Shown here piece after piece: positions 1 to 11,166 of a stretch of DNA of 64,000 nt. The stretch is taken from positions 1 through 64,000 of the forward strand of contig JAPEVF010000048.1 in the NCBI GenBank assembly GCA_029747585.1, written 5' to 3'. How positions within the stretch are numbered: the stretch's first letter is position 1; the number at the start of each line of letters is the position of its first letter. The stretch comes from Pleurotus djamor. Its lineage: Eukaryota > Basidiomycota > Agaricomycetes > Agaricales > Pleurotaceae. The position numbers were made by a program, and so were the translations under genes. Below the pieces are notes generated by a model. It made no database searches and was not told the DNA's origin. It saw nothing but the letters and a program-made list of their open reading frames with translations.

Positions 1-2370
1 CACTCAAGCATATTACACACAGCAGGGACTCCGGGAGTCTCCTTACCAGTCAAGTATATGGGACTCCCAGAGTCCCTAAATCCCCTCCAGCATAGTCAAG
101 TGGCGACTTCCCCTACTCCGCCATTTTCCACACAGCTAGGTACTCCCGGAGTCCCTACACCCATCAAACTGCTGGGACTCCAGGAGTCTGAACACCAGTA
201 AAAATGTATTATGTAGAGCTGGGACTCCCGGAGTCCCTACACTACTCCAGCATACCATGTAGAGTAGGGATTCCCAGACTACTCAAGTATACCACACAGC
301 GGGGACTCCCGGAATCCCTACACTGCTCAAGCATAATACATGCAGTGGGAACTCCCGGAGTCACCACACTAATCAAGCATATTACGCCTGGCTGGGACTC
401 CCAGAGTCCTTGCACTGCTCCAGTATATCCTAGCTTGCACTCCTGGAGTCCCGGAGTCCTTATACTGCTCAGGTAGAATACACCTTGACTCCCTGCACCC
501 ATTCAGTACATCACAGACAGCTGGAACTCCCAGAGTCCCTACACCAGTCAAGCACATCATGTGGCGCTGGAGCTCCCGGAGTCCCTACATCTGTTAGATA
601 TATATATATATATCACACAGCTGGGACTCCTGGAGTTCCTATGCCAGCCAAGTGTAACACAGTGGGGACTCCGGGAGTCCCTACATCACTCCAGCATATT
701 AGAGCAGGGATTCCTAGAGTTCCTACACTGCTCCCAGATATACTACTCAAGTAAACCAAGCAGCTGGGACTCCCAGAGTCCCTAAACCACTCCAGTGTAT
801 CATAGCTTGCACTTCCAGAGTCCCCACACTACTCCAGTATCGCACAGCTGGGACTCCTGGAGTCCCTACACTGCTCCAGCATAGTACACACAGCAGGGAC
901 TCCCAGACTCCCTAGTCCTGTCAAGCATAGTACAGCTTGCACTCCAAGAGCTGAGTGTATCATGTAGAGTAGGGACTCCCGGAGTCCCCACACCAGTCAA
1001 ACATCTATTACACCAGTCAAACATATCTCAGACAGCTGGGACTCCGGGAGTCCCTACATCACTCCAGCATACCATGTAGAGTAGGGATTCCCAGAGTCCC
1101 AGACTACTCAAGTATACCACAAAGCTGGGACTCCCGGAGTGCCTATGCCAGTCAAGTATAACACAGTGGGGACTCCCAGAGTCCCTACATCGCTTCAGCA
1201 TAGTATACCTGGGACTCCCGGAGTTCCTATACCACCCAGTATATCATGTAGTCTAGGGACTCCCGGAGTTCCTGCACTGCTCAAGCATATTACACCTGGC
1301 TGGGACTCCCGGAGTCCCTACACAATGCAGGTATATCACATAGCTGGGACTCCCAGAGTCCCCATACCAGGCGAGTGAATATCAGACACAGCAGGGACTC
1401 CGGGAGTCCCTATACTACTCAAGGATACTGCACGCAGAGTCATGACACCAGTCAAGCATATTACACACAGCAGGGACTCTGGGAGTCCCTAGACTGTTCC
1501 CACACATACTACTCAAGTATACCAAGCAGCTGGGACTCCGGGAGTCCCCAAATCCTGTCAGATATGCATATATCATAGAGCTGGGACTCCCGGAGTCCCT
1601 AAACCACTCCAGTGTATCATAACTTGCACTTCCAGAGTCCCCACACTACTCTACTATCATACAGCTGGGACTCCCGGAGTCCCTAGCCCTGTCAAGCATA
1701 GTATGGCTTGCATTCCAAGGGCTGAGTCTATCATGTAGAGTAGGGACTCCCGGAGTCCCCACACCAGTCAAGCATATTACACACCAGGGACTCCCAGAGT
1801 CCCCAACCCAATCAAGCATAGGACAGTAACGGACTCCGGGAGTCCCTAGACTACTCCAGCACATACTAACGTATGCCAAACACAGCTGGGACTCCCAGAG
1901 TCCCTACACCAGTCAAGCACATCCTGTAGAGCAGGAACTCCCGGAGTCCCAGCACCTGTCAAGGGTATCTTGTAGAGCTGGGACTCCCGGAGTCCCCAGG
2001 CTACTCAAGCGTATTCTCAAGCATAATATATACTGTGGGGACTCCCGGAGTCCCTATACAGAACAATTAGATATCATACACAGTTGGGAATCCCGGAGTC
2101 CCTACACTGCTCAAGTATACCATACTACAGCTGGGACTCCCGGAGTTCCTACACTGCTCCAGCATAGTACACACAACAGGGACTCCTGGAGTCTCTATAG
2201 ATACACCCACTCACCATTTGTGCTCAGGTTTGGACTCTGGGAGTCCCAGCTAATGTGTGCTTGGCTTGTGTTGGGACTCTAGGAGTGCCAGTTCCACTCT
2301 CTAGCTGGTGCAATTTTAGTTGGGACTCCCGGAGTCCCTATGCTACCTTGTACGTGGTGGGACTGCCAGA
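1..2370 (+). repeat. Palindromic satellite array, block 1
   Basis: About 48 copies of a 17-bp palindrome, GGGACTCC-(C/G)-GGAGTCCC, recur every 40-50 bp. The two 8-bp arms are exact reverse complements around one central base. The spacers are also related: many read roughly CTACACYRSTCAAGCATA then ACACAGCTG, so the true unit is a tandem repeat of about 45 bp whose palindrome is its best-conserved part. Degenerate copies mostly change the central CpG. Open frames here only translate the repeat (GTPGVP, GLPESL, GDSGSP) and are not genes. A short (TA)n run lies near 599-611. I do not recognise the family. Confidence 0.93.
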
Positions 2371-2925
2371 ATCCTAGCATGATCTGCTGTACCTTTCTCT
2401 ACTTCTTCCACATACCAACCATATCAGTAACCCTTTTCATTTCCACACTTGTGGTTATTCAAGTACTTGGGGTTATTGAAGTACTTGTGGTTATTCAAGC
2501 ACCTGTGGTTGTATAGAAAAGCTTCATGCAGACAATCTTTTCCTCCTTGTAACTTTCATATAAAACTTGAGGACATATCTTTCATGCATATATATATAAA
2601 TACCAAGAAACTTGATTTGAGTTTATATAATGAGATTCAATGGTTGGGAATACTACACAAAGTATAATCTTATTGAATATATCTTTCAAGTCTGTAGGAC
2701 TTTCATCTGGATGTTTTAGAAGTTGTAGATGTGGTAATGTTCATAAAGTCCTTTTCAATACTTTCTATATACTTGCAGTTTCAAATGAATGAAACTCATA
2801 AGTCTTATTATCTATTTCAGAGATGTTGAAACTTTGCTTCATGTTAGTATCCATTAGCTATCCATATGTTTGGAGTTTCAGATTCCCTATACTATATATC
2901 TCTACTACTACTCTCAGTATCAGCA
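2371..2925. other. A/T-rich core between satellite blocks
   Basis: This stretch has no copies of the palindrome and is clearly richer in A/T than its surroundings. It contains a short tandem motif near 2450-2510 (GTGGTTATTCAAGTACTTG variants, three copies) and no convincing coding region. It separates the two satellite blocks, which face opposite ways. Confidence 0.7.
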
Positions 2926-3865
2926 GAGACTCCCAGAGTCCCATTGTCTTCCACACCCTTCAGCAGGTGCAGCAGTAGTGAATGAGAATGGGACTCCCGG
3001 AGTCCCTACTCATTTCTGCTCCAGAGTTGATAAAGGTATTGGGACTCCCGGAGTCCCTTGACTAGAATGCTTGTCTGGTATAGGGACTCCGGGAGTCCCA
3101 GCTACTCTCCCTCCAACTTGACAAGTGGTGGGACTCTGGGAGTTCCTTCTCAGCCATGATTGATATATATGTGGCAGGGACTCTGGGAGTCCCAGTATCC
3201 ATTACTCATGCTACATCTGCAGGATGTGTTTGGGGACTCTGGGAGTCCCTGGCTGAGTAGGCTTGCTTGACATGTCTAGGGACTCCGGGAGTCCCTGCAA
3301 TAATATGCTTGACAGATGTAGGGACTCCCGGAGTTCCAGCTCTACATGAGGCACTTGAGTAGTCTGGGGACTCCGGGAGTTCCTTCTCAACTATGGTTGA
3401 TACATGTGGCAGGGACTCTGGGAGTCCCAGTATCAGTTGCTCCTGCTACATCTTGTGGGCACTCCGGGAGTCCCTAGTGTGTTATACTTGACTAGTGTGG
3501 GGACTCCCGGAGTCCCTAGCTGGGTAGGCTTGCTTGATATGTACTGGGACTCCGGGAGTCCCTGGCTTGCTCTCCTCTTGTCCCATGTCAGATTATCTAT
3601 GTCTAAGGACTCCGGGAGTCCCTAGTAGAATGTGCTTGACTGATGTTGGGACTCCGGGAGTCCCAGCTCTACACGATTTGCTTGACTAGTGGAGGGACTC
3701 CCAGAGTCCCTAATCTCCTCTACTCTTCTTCCCTCTCAGACATGGAAGGGAGTCCCTCTGCTGCTGTATGTGACTGGGCATGTGCAGGGACTCCGGGGGT
3801 CCCCAAGAATATACTACTGGAGAGGGTGAGGTAGTAGGGACTCCGGGAGTGCCAACTGCTCTACC
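2926..3865 (-). repeat. Palindromic satellite array, block 2 (inverted)
   Basis: About 20 further copies of the same palindrome. Here the spacers read as the reverse complement of block 1: for example 3625-3700 contains TGCTTGACTGATG and GATTTGCTTGACTAGTGG, which on the minus strand give the block-1 type CAGTCAAGCA. The block is therefore inverted relative to 1-2370. A last decayed copy lies near 4013-4030. No gene is supported. Confidence 0.9.
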
Positions 3866-3960
3866 CACAGCTTCTACCCATGTATATCAGGGACTCCATG
3901 ACTTTGCCACCCGAGCAGACCAGAAAAAGGAGTGCGAACAGTGCAATTTGCTGTCCTCTC

Positions 3961-3999
3961 GGGAGGATAAACCCTAAAACCTAGGGTTTATTTCCTCCC
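3961..3999. repeat. Short inverted repeat with AAACCCTA/TAGGGTTT arms
   Basis: The arms GGGAGGA-TAAACCCTA and TAGGGTTTA-TTTCCTCCC face each other across a 5-6 nt loop and form a nearly perfect hairpin of about 16 bp. The arm resembles telomeric repeat letters but there is only one copy per arm, so it is not a telomere tract. Confidence 0.8.
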
Positions 4000-4086
4000 T
4001 AGGGATGAAAAAAGGAGTCCCAAAAGTCCTTATAACCCCTTGCAACTTCTTCATCCTCCCTTCCCTCATCTTCGTCTTCACAACCC

Positions 4087-4412
4087 TTGTTATCCAATCC
4101 CATCCTTCGTCGCCAAGTTCCTCTTCCTCCTCGTCGTCCTCAAGTTTCGGGGTTGCATCTTCCTCGTCCCAACCAAACGTTGACGCGTGAAATTCCTAGT
4201 GGGAGTCGTGATGATATGGAGGGGATGATCGATCTGGATGAAGATGAGGAGGAGGAGGAACAGGTACCTGTTCGCCGACAACTTCCTGTCGGGGCTACTG
4301 CTCGACTTGGGCAACGCGTCATTGCTGTGGACTTGCCCACACCACAAGGGAAGGTTCAACAACCCATCGGACGTGGAACGAAACCTGTAGCTCATCAGTA
4401 TGGGCCTAGCCG
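4087..4412 (+). CDS. Possible exon of an unknown gene, acidic stretch
   Basis: An open frame with mixed composition contains the acidic run IDLDEDEEEEEQ followed by a basic, proline-containing tail ending near QYGPSR. A good splice donor (GTAAGT) sits at about 4413 just before the frame closes, which suggests a coding exon rather than chance. No downstream exon could be chosen and there is no clear ATG at the 5' end; the first in-frame ATG is inside the acidic part. An overlapping upstream frame beginning ATG at 4005 is Ser-rich and runs out of a decayed palindrome copy. The function is unknown, and it may be a remnant of a mobile-element gene. Confidence 0.3.
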
Positions 4413-4817
4413 TAAGTAGGACAACCAATCTTTGTTTTATTTATCTATATTCAACTTATACTTGTACGTTTTCGTTTCATTCCTCCCCGTACCTATGTTT
4501 TCTTGGCCATGTTGATCTTTTTGTCGCGTCGAACGTCCGTACCTTGTATATCCCTTGTTCTTACTCAAACGTTTGACTCATTCAGACTTTTCTGCGCGTC
4601 TGCGACGCCTTGTTTCCCTTTACTTACCGTCATTAATTTCTGTCGCCCCTTCTATTCCTTGATAGCTATCTTACTTTACCAGCTGCTTCTATATGATGTT
4701 GCTTCTTGAACAATCAATATCTGAGACTGAGCCAGTACTCAGTGAATTTGAGACTTTGTCCGTGCGGATATAACCTGTGGATTTGTACAAGTCCGAAATG
4801 TTTACTGAAAGGTAGTA

Positions 4818-4889
4818 AGCCTCATGGTATAGTGGTAGTACTCATCACAATTCAGTGATGCGGTGTGGGTTCAATTCCCACTGAGGTCT
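4818..4889 (+). tRNA. tRNA-like Pol III unit, abnormal anticodon loop
   Basis: The sequence folds as a cloverleaf: acceptor AGCCTCA/TGAGGTC (position 1 unpaired, position 2 G-U), 4-bp D stem GTAT/GTAC with AGTGGTA loop, anticodon stem CATCA/TGATG, 4-nt variable loop, and a perfect T arm GTGGG-TTCAATT-CCCAC. The A box (TGGTATAGTGG) and B box (GGTTCAATTCC) are excellent and a T5 terminator follows near 4916. The anticodon loop is 8 nt (CAATTCAG), so no normal anticodon can be assigned. It is best read as a tRNA pseudogene, a SINE-type head or a divergent tRNA. Confidence 0.6.
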
Positions 4890-5021
4890 ATCCCTTATGA
4901 TGATCGAACATCATACTTTTTACAACTTATAAATAACTTCTAACTTTACTTTTGTCTCTTGAAGTCTAGTCGTGCGAGACTTCTTAAACTGGGGTTGACC
5001 CTAGTGGCAGAGTTGTGGCGA

Positions 5022-5400
5022 GGGCTTCCTGGATGCCCTCACTCTCCCTGGGTACTGTTCGAACACAAATCGGTGGGTGAGAGAGTCACCGAACACCCAC
5101 CGAACACAAGTCTGACTGGGTAGGTGAGTGGCGGAGGCTTCCTGGATGCCCTCACTCACTCTCATCCTGCTCGAACACCAATCGGTGAGTGAGAGAGTCA
5201 CCAAACCACCCGACCGCAATCGACAAGTCTGACCTGGGTAGGTGAGGTAGTGAGGGCTTCCTGGATGCCCTCACTCTCCCTGGGTACTGCTCGAACACAA
5301 ATCGGTGGGTGAGAGAGTCACCGAACACCCACCGAACACAAGTCTGACTGGGTAGGTGAGTAGAGAGGGCTTCCTGGATGCCTTCACCCACTTCCCCTCC
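5022..5400. repeat. Tandem minisatellite, unit about 112-118 bp
   Basis: Three full units and one partial unit begin with GGCTTCCTGGATGCC and continue through CGAACACAAATCGGTG and GAGAGAGTCACC to GTCTGACTGGGTAGGTGAG. Units 1 and 3 are nearly identical; unit 2 is more diverged. The minus-strand frames (RVRASRKPS, FGDSLTHR) are translations of the repeat. Downstream to about 5600 is G/T-rich sequence with GGTAGCAGG-type short repeats. Confidence 0.85.
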
Positions 5401-6212
5401 ATTCCATGTAGGCTGAGTGGAGGGAGGTGGGTGTCCACACCCAGGGAGGGCTTCCAGGATGGCTTCCCTGGGTAGCAGGTAGTGTGTCCAGGTAGCAGGG
5501 GTGTGTCTGGTGTTGCCCTAGGTGCAGGTAGGTTGGGGAGGAGGGTGGTGTGCTGCCCTGGGTGGGAGGAGCTTCCAGGATGCCTCCCCCGGCTGTTTGT
5601 CTCCATCCCAGGTCCCACCCTGGGTCAAAATTTCCTCCCCTAGGGGAGTATTCCGGAGTGTCCGCTATAACCCTAAGGTGGCCGGCTATCGTTTGTACTA
5701 TTTACAAGCTATTACGTCTGACAGACATACATGGGGATGAGTTGTCTGAATATCAGGGGCGTACTAGTGGGTAATGGGTGGTGCAATGTGGGGTACCTGT
5801 ATCGTATGGAGGGGGAAGTTCGGGCGCCGACGGCGCCAAGGGTGGTCGTAGCATAGACAGGTGGTCTCTCAGAGAGGCAGAAACGATATTTTTAGATCGG
5901 ATCGATTAATTTTTGAGCCACATGGGATCAAGGAGAGTCATATATGCATCTAAAATTCGTGAGACAAAAGGAAAAAATCCTGGGAACACAGATTTGCGGG
6001 GTCGGAGCCATGCGATTTGGACAAGTTGTGTCCAAACGACGGTGCAAAAATCGCCCAGATGTGTCACAAAAAAACATTTGTGACAAGAGGGCGATTTTGA
6101 AGACACCCTGTCTTAAAAAAAATTCAGATAATAGTAAATCACCCCTAGGGGAATATGCGGTCTCCCAGTACAGATTCCTATTAATGAACTAACTAGTATA
6201 TATGAACAGATA

Positions 6213-8141
6213 TTATATAAGAACAATCTCAAATCCTTTATTCAATACCTGAACCTCAAAGGTTATACCAAGTTGTTGAGAAATTCCTATTGGTTGTGGA
6301 GGATCGTGTTGGCCCAGATTGAGCTTAATATACTGTATTGGATGATTGGACTCCTTGGCATGGATCACAGCCTTACACATAGAATTCATATATTCATCCT
6401 TCTTTGATTGAGAGGGAGGTGAAGTTTTTAATCTGGTGAGATTTGGAAATATATCAAATAAGGCAAATGGTGAAAAGCTTAGAAATATGAATTCAATTTC
6501 CCTCAGAGTGAAAATTGAAGTATCCATCCAAATGGGAATGTTTTCAAAGTCCTTTGTAGACCAAAAGTTAATTGAAAGGATTCTAAGGGCCGGAAACTTG
6601 GCTTGAAAGGAGGAAAGACTTTCGTCTTCAGACTCAAACTCAATTCTGAAGGTGTGAAGATGGAGTAAACTGGGAATGTGATTATTTGATATGATTGATG
6701 GAAGGTTACACCATATATTTGTATAGGTTATGTCAACAAATGCCTCTAGTTCTTGAAGTGGTGATTGAAATGATGCAAGATAGTTTAGCAGTGCTTGGAA
6801 GTCATTAGAACATGTTCTGACACCTGTAAGCTTAATACAAGTTTGAAGCCAGTTCAATGGATAATATAAGCACATGCTATAGCATGGCCCTATGGCAGAA
6901 TTCAACTTTATGTCAGGTCCTTGGGTGGCTGCTTCAAAAATTCTAGTAATATCACACTGAGGGCTATTCATTTGAGTTTGCAATTAGATATTAAGAGAGT
7001 AAGCTCAGCAAACTTACCAAAATATCCAGGTAGAATTATCACTACTGGAAACAAGTTGGCCTCCACAGGATGGGCACCACACAGGTAACATATCAGATAT
7101 AATGGCCTCAGCTTCACAATAGTCTAAAGTTGCTGATTGATTTTGTGTTGAAAGGGCAATTGCCTGTTGATAGGATACAAGCTCCAAGTTAGTGTTGTTG
7201 ACAAATGACTGCTTCCATTCACTAGATATTCCAATACTCTAGAAGACAAAAGAGGTGAGTAATGATATTTCAAATGAAGGAAATGTTATACTCCAAGATA
7301 TGCGCTGAATAGCTCTGCAGGAACAACCTCTGAAACATTTTCAAATAGCTCGCCAAGAACAATAAGAGGATATGAGACTTCTTTGATGGGAACATAAGAC
7401 TGAATTTGATGATAAAGAGTGGGGGCAAGTGTCAGAAGATCCACCCTTTCATAGTTACTAAAGTATACACATGTTAGTGATAGAAATCTACCAGGAAGAC
7501 AAACAAAGTCCTTACCTCAAGGACACCAATACTTGCTCAACAAAGTTCCTGTAATCAGGCATGCACTGGCTTGCATTCTGGACAATCTTCTCAATGCTTA
7601 AATCAGCACTGAATGCAAACAGTACCGACCAGATCACTCGACGCCAAATTGGGCCTATCTGGGTAAACTGGAGGCCATATTTGTAACGGCAAACTTCATC
7701 AACAAATAATTGGATCATCGTTGACAAGCCCCCAAGTCGTTTTGTGCTCTCAGCAGCAAAGAAATTGGCATGTCGTGGGTCTTTCAGTTCAACTGCCTCA
7801 ATGATCCTTCCAGTAAGCATTGTTGTAGTAAAAAGATTGGCAAGCTCTGTATTCATCTTGCTGAGAAATATGTTCCCAGACAAGGTGAGAGGGATAGGAG
7901 CAAACACCTCCTGCGCTTCAAGAAGAAGTCTACAGAGTGTGGCAAATGGCTCCTTCTTGGGAATTTGAATGGCAGAGGATGTTAAGGCCGCAACGGTGGG
8001 CAATGTCATGGTTAATCCTCCACCAGGAACAAACACTGTAGGCCCATGATAGTTATGGATGATATTGTTGTACTGATCACGCGCGACATCATTGTAGGTT
8101 GAAATCTGAGTGATGCCACCTTCTGCGTTGATATAAGGCAT
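6213..8141 (-). CDS. Four-exon gene: Asn-rich N-terminus, zinc ribbon, LRR-like C-terminus
   Basis: I read exons 8141-7516, 7457-7292, 7238-7018 and 6963-6213, giving 587 residues in frame throughout. The N-terminus carries NDVARDQYNNIIHNYHGP, an N/Q-rich segment reminiscent of short N-terminal motifs I recall in mushroom signalling proteins. Helical sequence follows. Splicing of intron 3 completes a zinc-ribbon pattern, WCPSCGG then 13 residues then FCPQCD, which is not visible unspliced. The last 250 residues have spaced L/I/F periodicity (FPALRILSINF, FPNLTRL) like the LRR part of fungal F-box-like proteins, though no F-box was found. ATG 8141 was chosen; an in-frame ATG at 8267 would add 42 residues. 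The gene is much more A/T-rich than genes to the right. Function unknown. Confidence 0.7.
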
Positions 8142-8329
8142 CGTGCACGTAGTAGGCAATTGCTGAGGCTGCGAGAAGGGTGTAGGCACGGGTAGATGGT
8201 GTCGATGATAACGATGGGAGCGAGATGATGGTGTGAGAGAAAGAGTGCCCACACCGGCGCTCGACATTCTTGATGCACCTTACAGCCGCAAGCCATACAG
8301 GGAAGTCCCCTATCAAGGGCTTCCATCAA

Positions 8330-10560
8330 CGTCGCGGGCCGTTCTTCTCAAGATGCATGACTTGGACGTACTCTATCACTGGATCGCTGTCTCAAACACA
8401 AAGCGTTTCACATCATTTCATACCTACTAACTTCGTTATATGACGGCGAATACATCGATCACCCTACTAAGTACAGCCAACACCCGCCCACCCTTTCCTA
8501 TCCGCAATAGCGCGTATACTCTACTTACAATGGTGTCCACAGTGTAGCTATATTTACTACTCGAACGCATGGTGCCAAGCTCCACTCACACCGAATCTTT
8601 CCATGCAGTATGTTCATACTTCCTCCCTCCTTCGTGTTGTTCATTGCGGGTGTCATCCAGCTCGCTGGCATCGTCTTGCCGTGGCGGGAGGACTGTACGA
8701 TGATGACAGTTCTGCGAAGAATATGAGTCGAATGAAAAGACCGATGAATGACGGACTCACTTTCATCAAAGAATTCAGGCCCGGAACGGTTCCTTTCCGT
8801 CCGCACTCCTCAGCTACCTCGCATGTTTCATCTTCACACATCCATCACCACCGTAAAAGTACCAGCAGAAGGTCGGGGCTACGGGTGGAGAAGGCGCGTG
8901 GCGGTGGTGCCCAGCTCCGGCTCGCATGACGTCGATCGAGCTCGGTGGTGTTGTCCTCTTGGGTATCGACATGAGGGCTGAGACAATAAGAGGCTGACGA
9001 CTCAACGAGAGAAGGGCTGGGGGAGGGCGAATCATGATCCGTCGTGCAAGGGGTGATCTGAACGTCGCGTCGACCAGTTGGTTGGACGGTGGAATCAATT
9101 TAGTCATGGTAGTAGTCGACGTCTTTGCGCTGAGCCAGACATGCTCCAACCTAGAACGTCCTATGATCATCTACCCGCCGCTGCGAACGAAGGAACCGTT
9201 TCGAAGCCTTCAGACACGGCTACACCGACCATATCAACGACAGGCTCAGTTAAAGGGAAGGATGATGCGCTCACCGGCTTCGGACAAGATTATCTCAGGT
9301 ACAACATGACTCCCATCTTCATCGTCGGCCATCCCGAAAGTGCGAAGCCTGTGAGGCTGAAGGATCGCAGAGGGAGACGGCTGTTCAACAGCATGTAGGG
9401 CGTACGCGTCTCCTCTAACATAGGCTGATCATATTGCGAGCGAATGGTTGGAACTTTGGCGTAGGATGGGAAGCGAATCGTTGTGGTGGGTGGGTGTCCT
9501 TGGTATCCTGCCCATTTCCCTAGGCTATCCTCCGTCCTTCATTCGTCTAGCCCTCACGCCCGCTTCGTCGTCGTCCCCATTCATACCAAGATCGTCCATT
9601 CGCCGTCGAAGGTTCCCTACTTGTCCGGAGGAAGTTGTTGGATGTGGAGGAAGGTCAGAGAAAGCGACGGAATGCGAAATGAACGTTTGCTGCCGATAGG
9701 ACATGCAATAGTGACGGGAAGACTAGAGAAAGTGTTAGTAGCGAGATGAAAGCAGCGGGTGACTTCCTCACCAATATCATGGGTACGCTGGCATCGTGGT
9801 CGTTTGGCCTGATGGGAGGGACGCGTCATCTTGTCCACGTGATGACAGTGAGATAGGAGACAAGCGTTTTCGACCAGCGTTGCGCAATGAGAGGACAAGT
9901 GTCCGTTATCTTGACTATTGAAGCTTCCGAGACGATCTCTTATGTGCTCGAACTCTTGTTTCGCGCGCCAGACAACGCTTGGAAGAAAACCCGAGCTCAA
10001 GGATTTGGTTGGGTAGTTCTTAGACTCAGAGTGGCGTGTATAGCGACACAGGCATGAGGATTGTATCATACGATTAGGGTGCTACAATATTGTATGTACA
10101 TAGTGTAGGATCAAGCGAAATACGAGAGGAAACATGTACTCTACGCTGACAGGCAATCATCTTTCGGCGAGAAAACTAAAGTAATCGATGTGAGGTTCGG
10201 AACGACCTTAGAGCAATATGAGAACTTACTCTTGATAGTATATCAGAGGGTACCTCGCTTGAGGCGGTGGTCTCTGCGGACGGGCTGGGAGGTAGGATGG
10301 TTCGGGTGCTGTGCAGTTGAGGGGTCAGTAGGTAGTGAACACGCCATACGCACTGAGAGCCAGGGATACGACAAGAGTCGCAGTGCTTGGTAGGTCCTAG
10401 ATGGATGATACACGGTCAGTAAAGGTCAACAGAGAAACTAACGAAGATATACGCACCAAGATCCATGCCCTATGTAATTCAAATAATCCTCCATGCTTGA
10501 AATTGCGGTAACAGTCTTGATGATGGGTCCATCAGCGGTTGCGGATTCTTGAAAACGACG
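8330..10560. other. No supported gene
   Basis: Many overlapping short frames occur on both strands. None shows a recognisable domain, paralogue in the window or consistent splice chain. Confidence 0.5.
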
Positions 10561-10596
10561 GCCAGGAATGCGTAGGCCCGAGGGACATAGACACCC

Positions 10597-11166
10597 GGCT
10601 CCACGACGCTTCAGCACCGTGAATATGGGAGCCACGTCCTCGAGATTCCGTCCGATAAGCAGCTCCTCCGGCTCTACGACGCTTAAGCACCGTAAATATG
10701 GAGTGGCCGCTGGGAGGCCCGGGATTTGCACGGCTCTACGACGCTTCAGCACCGTAGATATGTGCGAACCCAAGCCTCGATGAATATCAGACAGCTCTCC
10801 TTGGCTCTACGACGCTCAAGCACCGTAGATATGAGGGAGCCGTCACCATCTCTCGACGCTGAACGAACGGCGACGTTTCATCCGGCTCTACGGCGCTTGA
10901 GCACCGTAGATATGGATGATCCAACGCGATCCGTCACCCGTGATCCACGCAAGCCATACTCAGAGGCTCCACGACGCTTGAGCACCGTAGATGAACTGAG
11001 ACGGCTGCTGATCAACCCGCAGCGCAGCGTAGACACCTATCGTGAGTACATAACATGGTTCATCCGGCTCTACGACGCTTAAGCACCGTAGATGTGGATG
11101 AACCATGGCTCTCGATCTCCTCGATGACCACGCACAGCTCTACGACGCTTGAGCACCGTAGATATA
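10597..11166. repeat. Array of eight hairpin-forming repeats
   Basis: Eight copies of a roughly 31-bp core start at about 10597, 10670, 10732, 10803, 10884, 10965, 11066 and 11136. The core begins GGCTCTACGACGCTT, has one variable base, and ends AGCACCGTAGATAT. CTACG pairs with CGTAG, and GCTT pairs with AGC around the variable centre. Outside the core the flanks differ between copies but are complementary within each: GCAC/GTGC at 10732, CTCAG/CTGAG at 10965, and an 11-bp perfect ATGGTTCATCC/GGATGAACCAT at 11066. Copies are 62-101 bp apart. The plus frame reads ALRRLSTVDM but no gene is supported. I know of no family with this form. Confidence 0.88.

Noticed and set aside
204..3834. Many open frames of 60-90 codons with GTPGVP or GDSGSP repeats
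   Set aside because: They are translations of the palindromic satellite in several frames on both strands, with no consistent start or composition.
3965..3995. Telomere-like AAACCCTA/TAGGGTTTA letters
   Set aside because: There is a single copy per arm of a hairpin and no tandem tract, so this is not a telomere.
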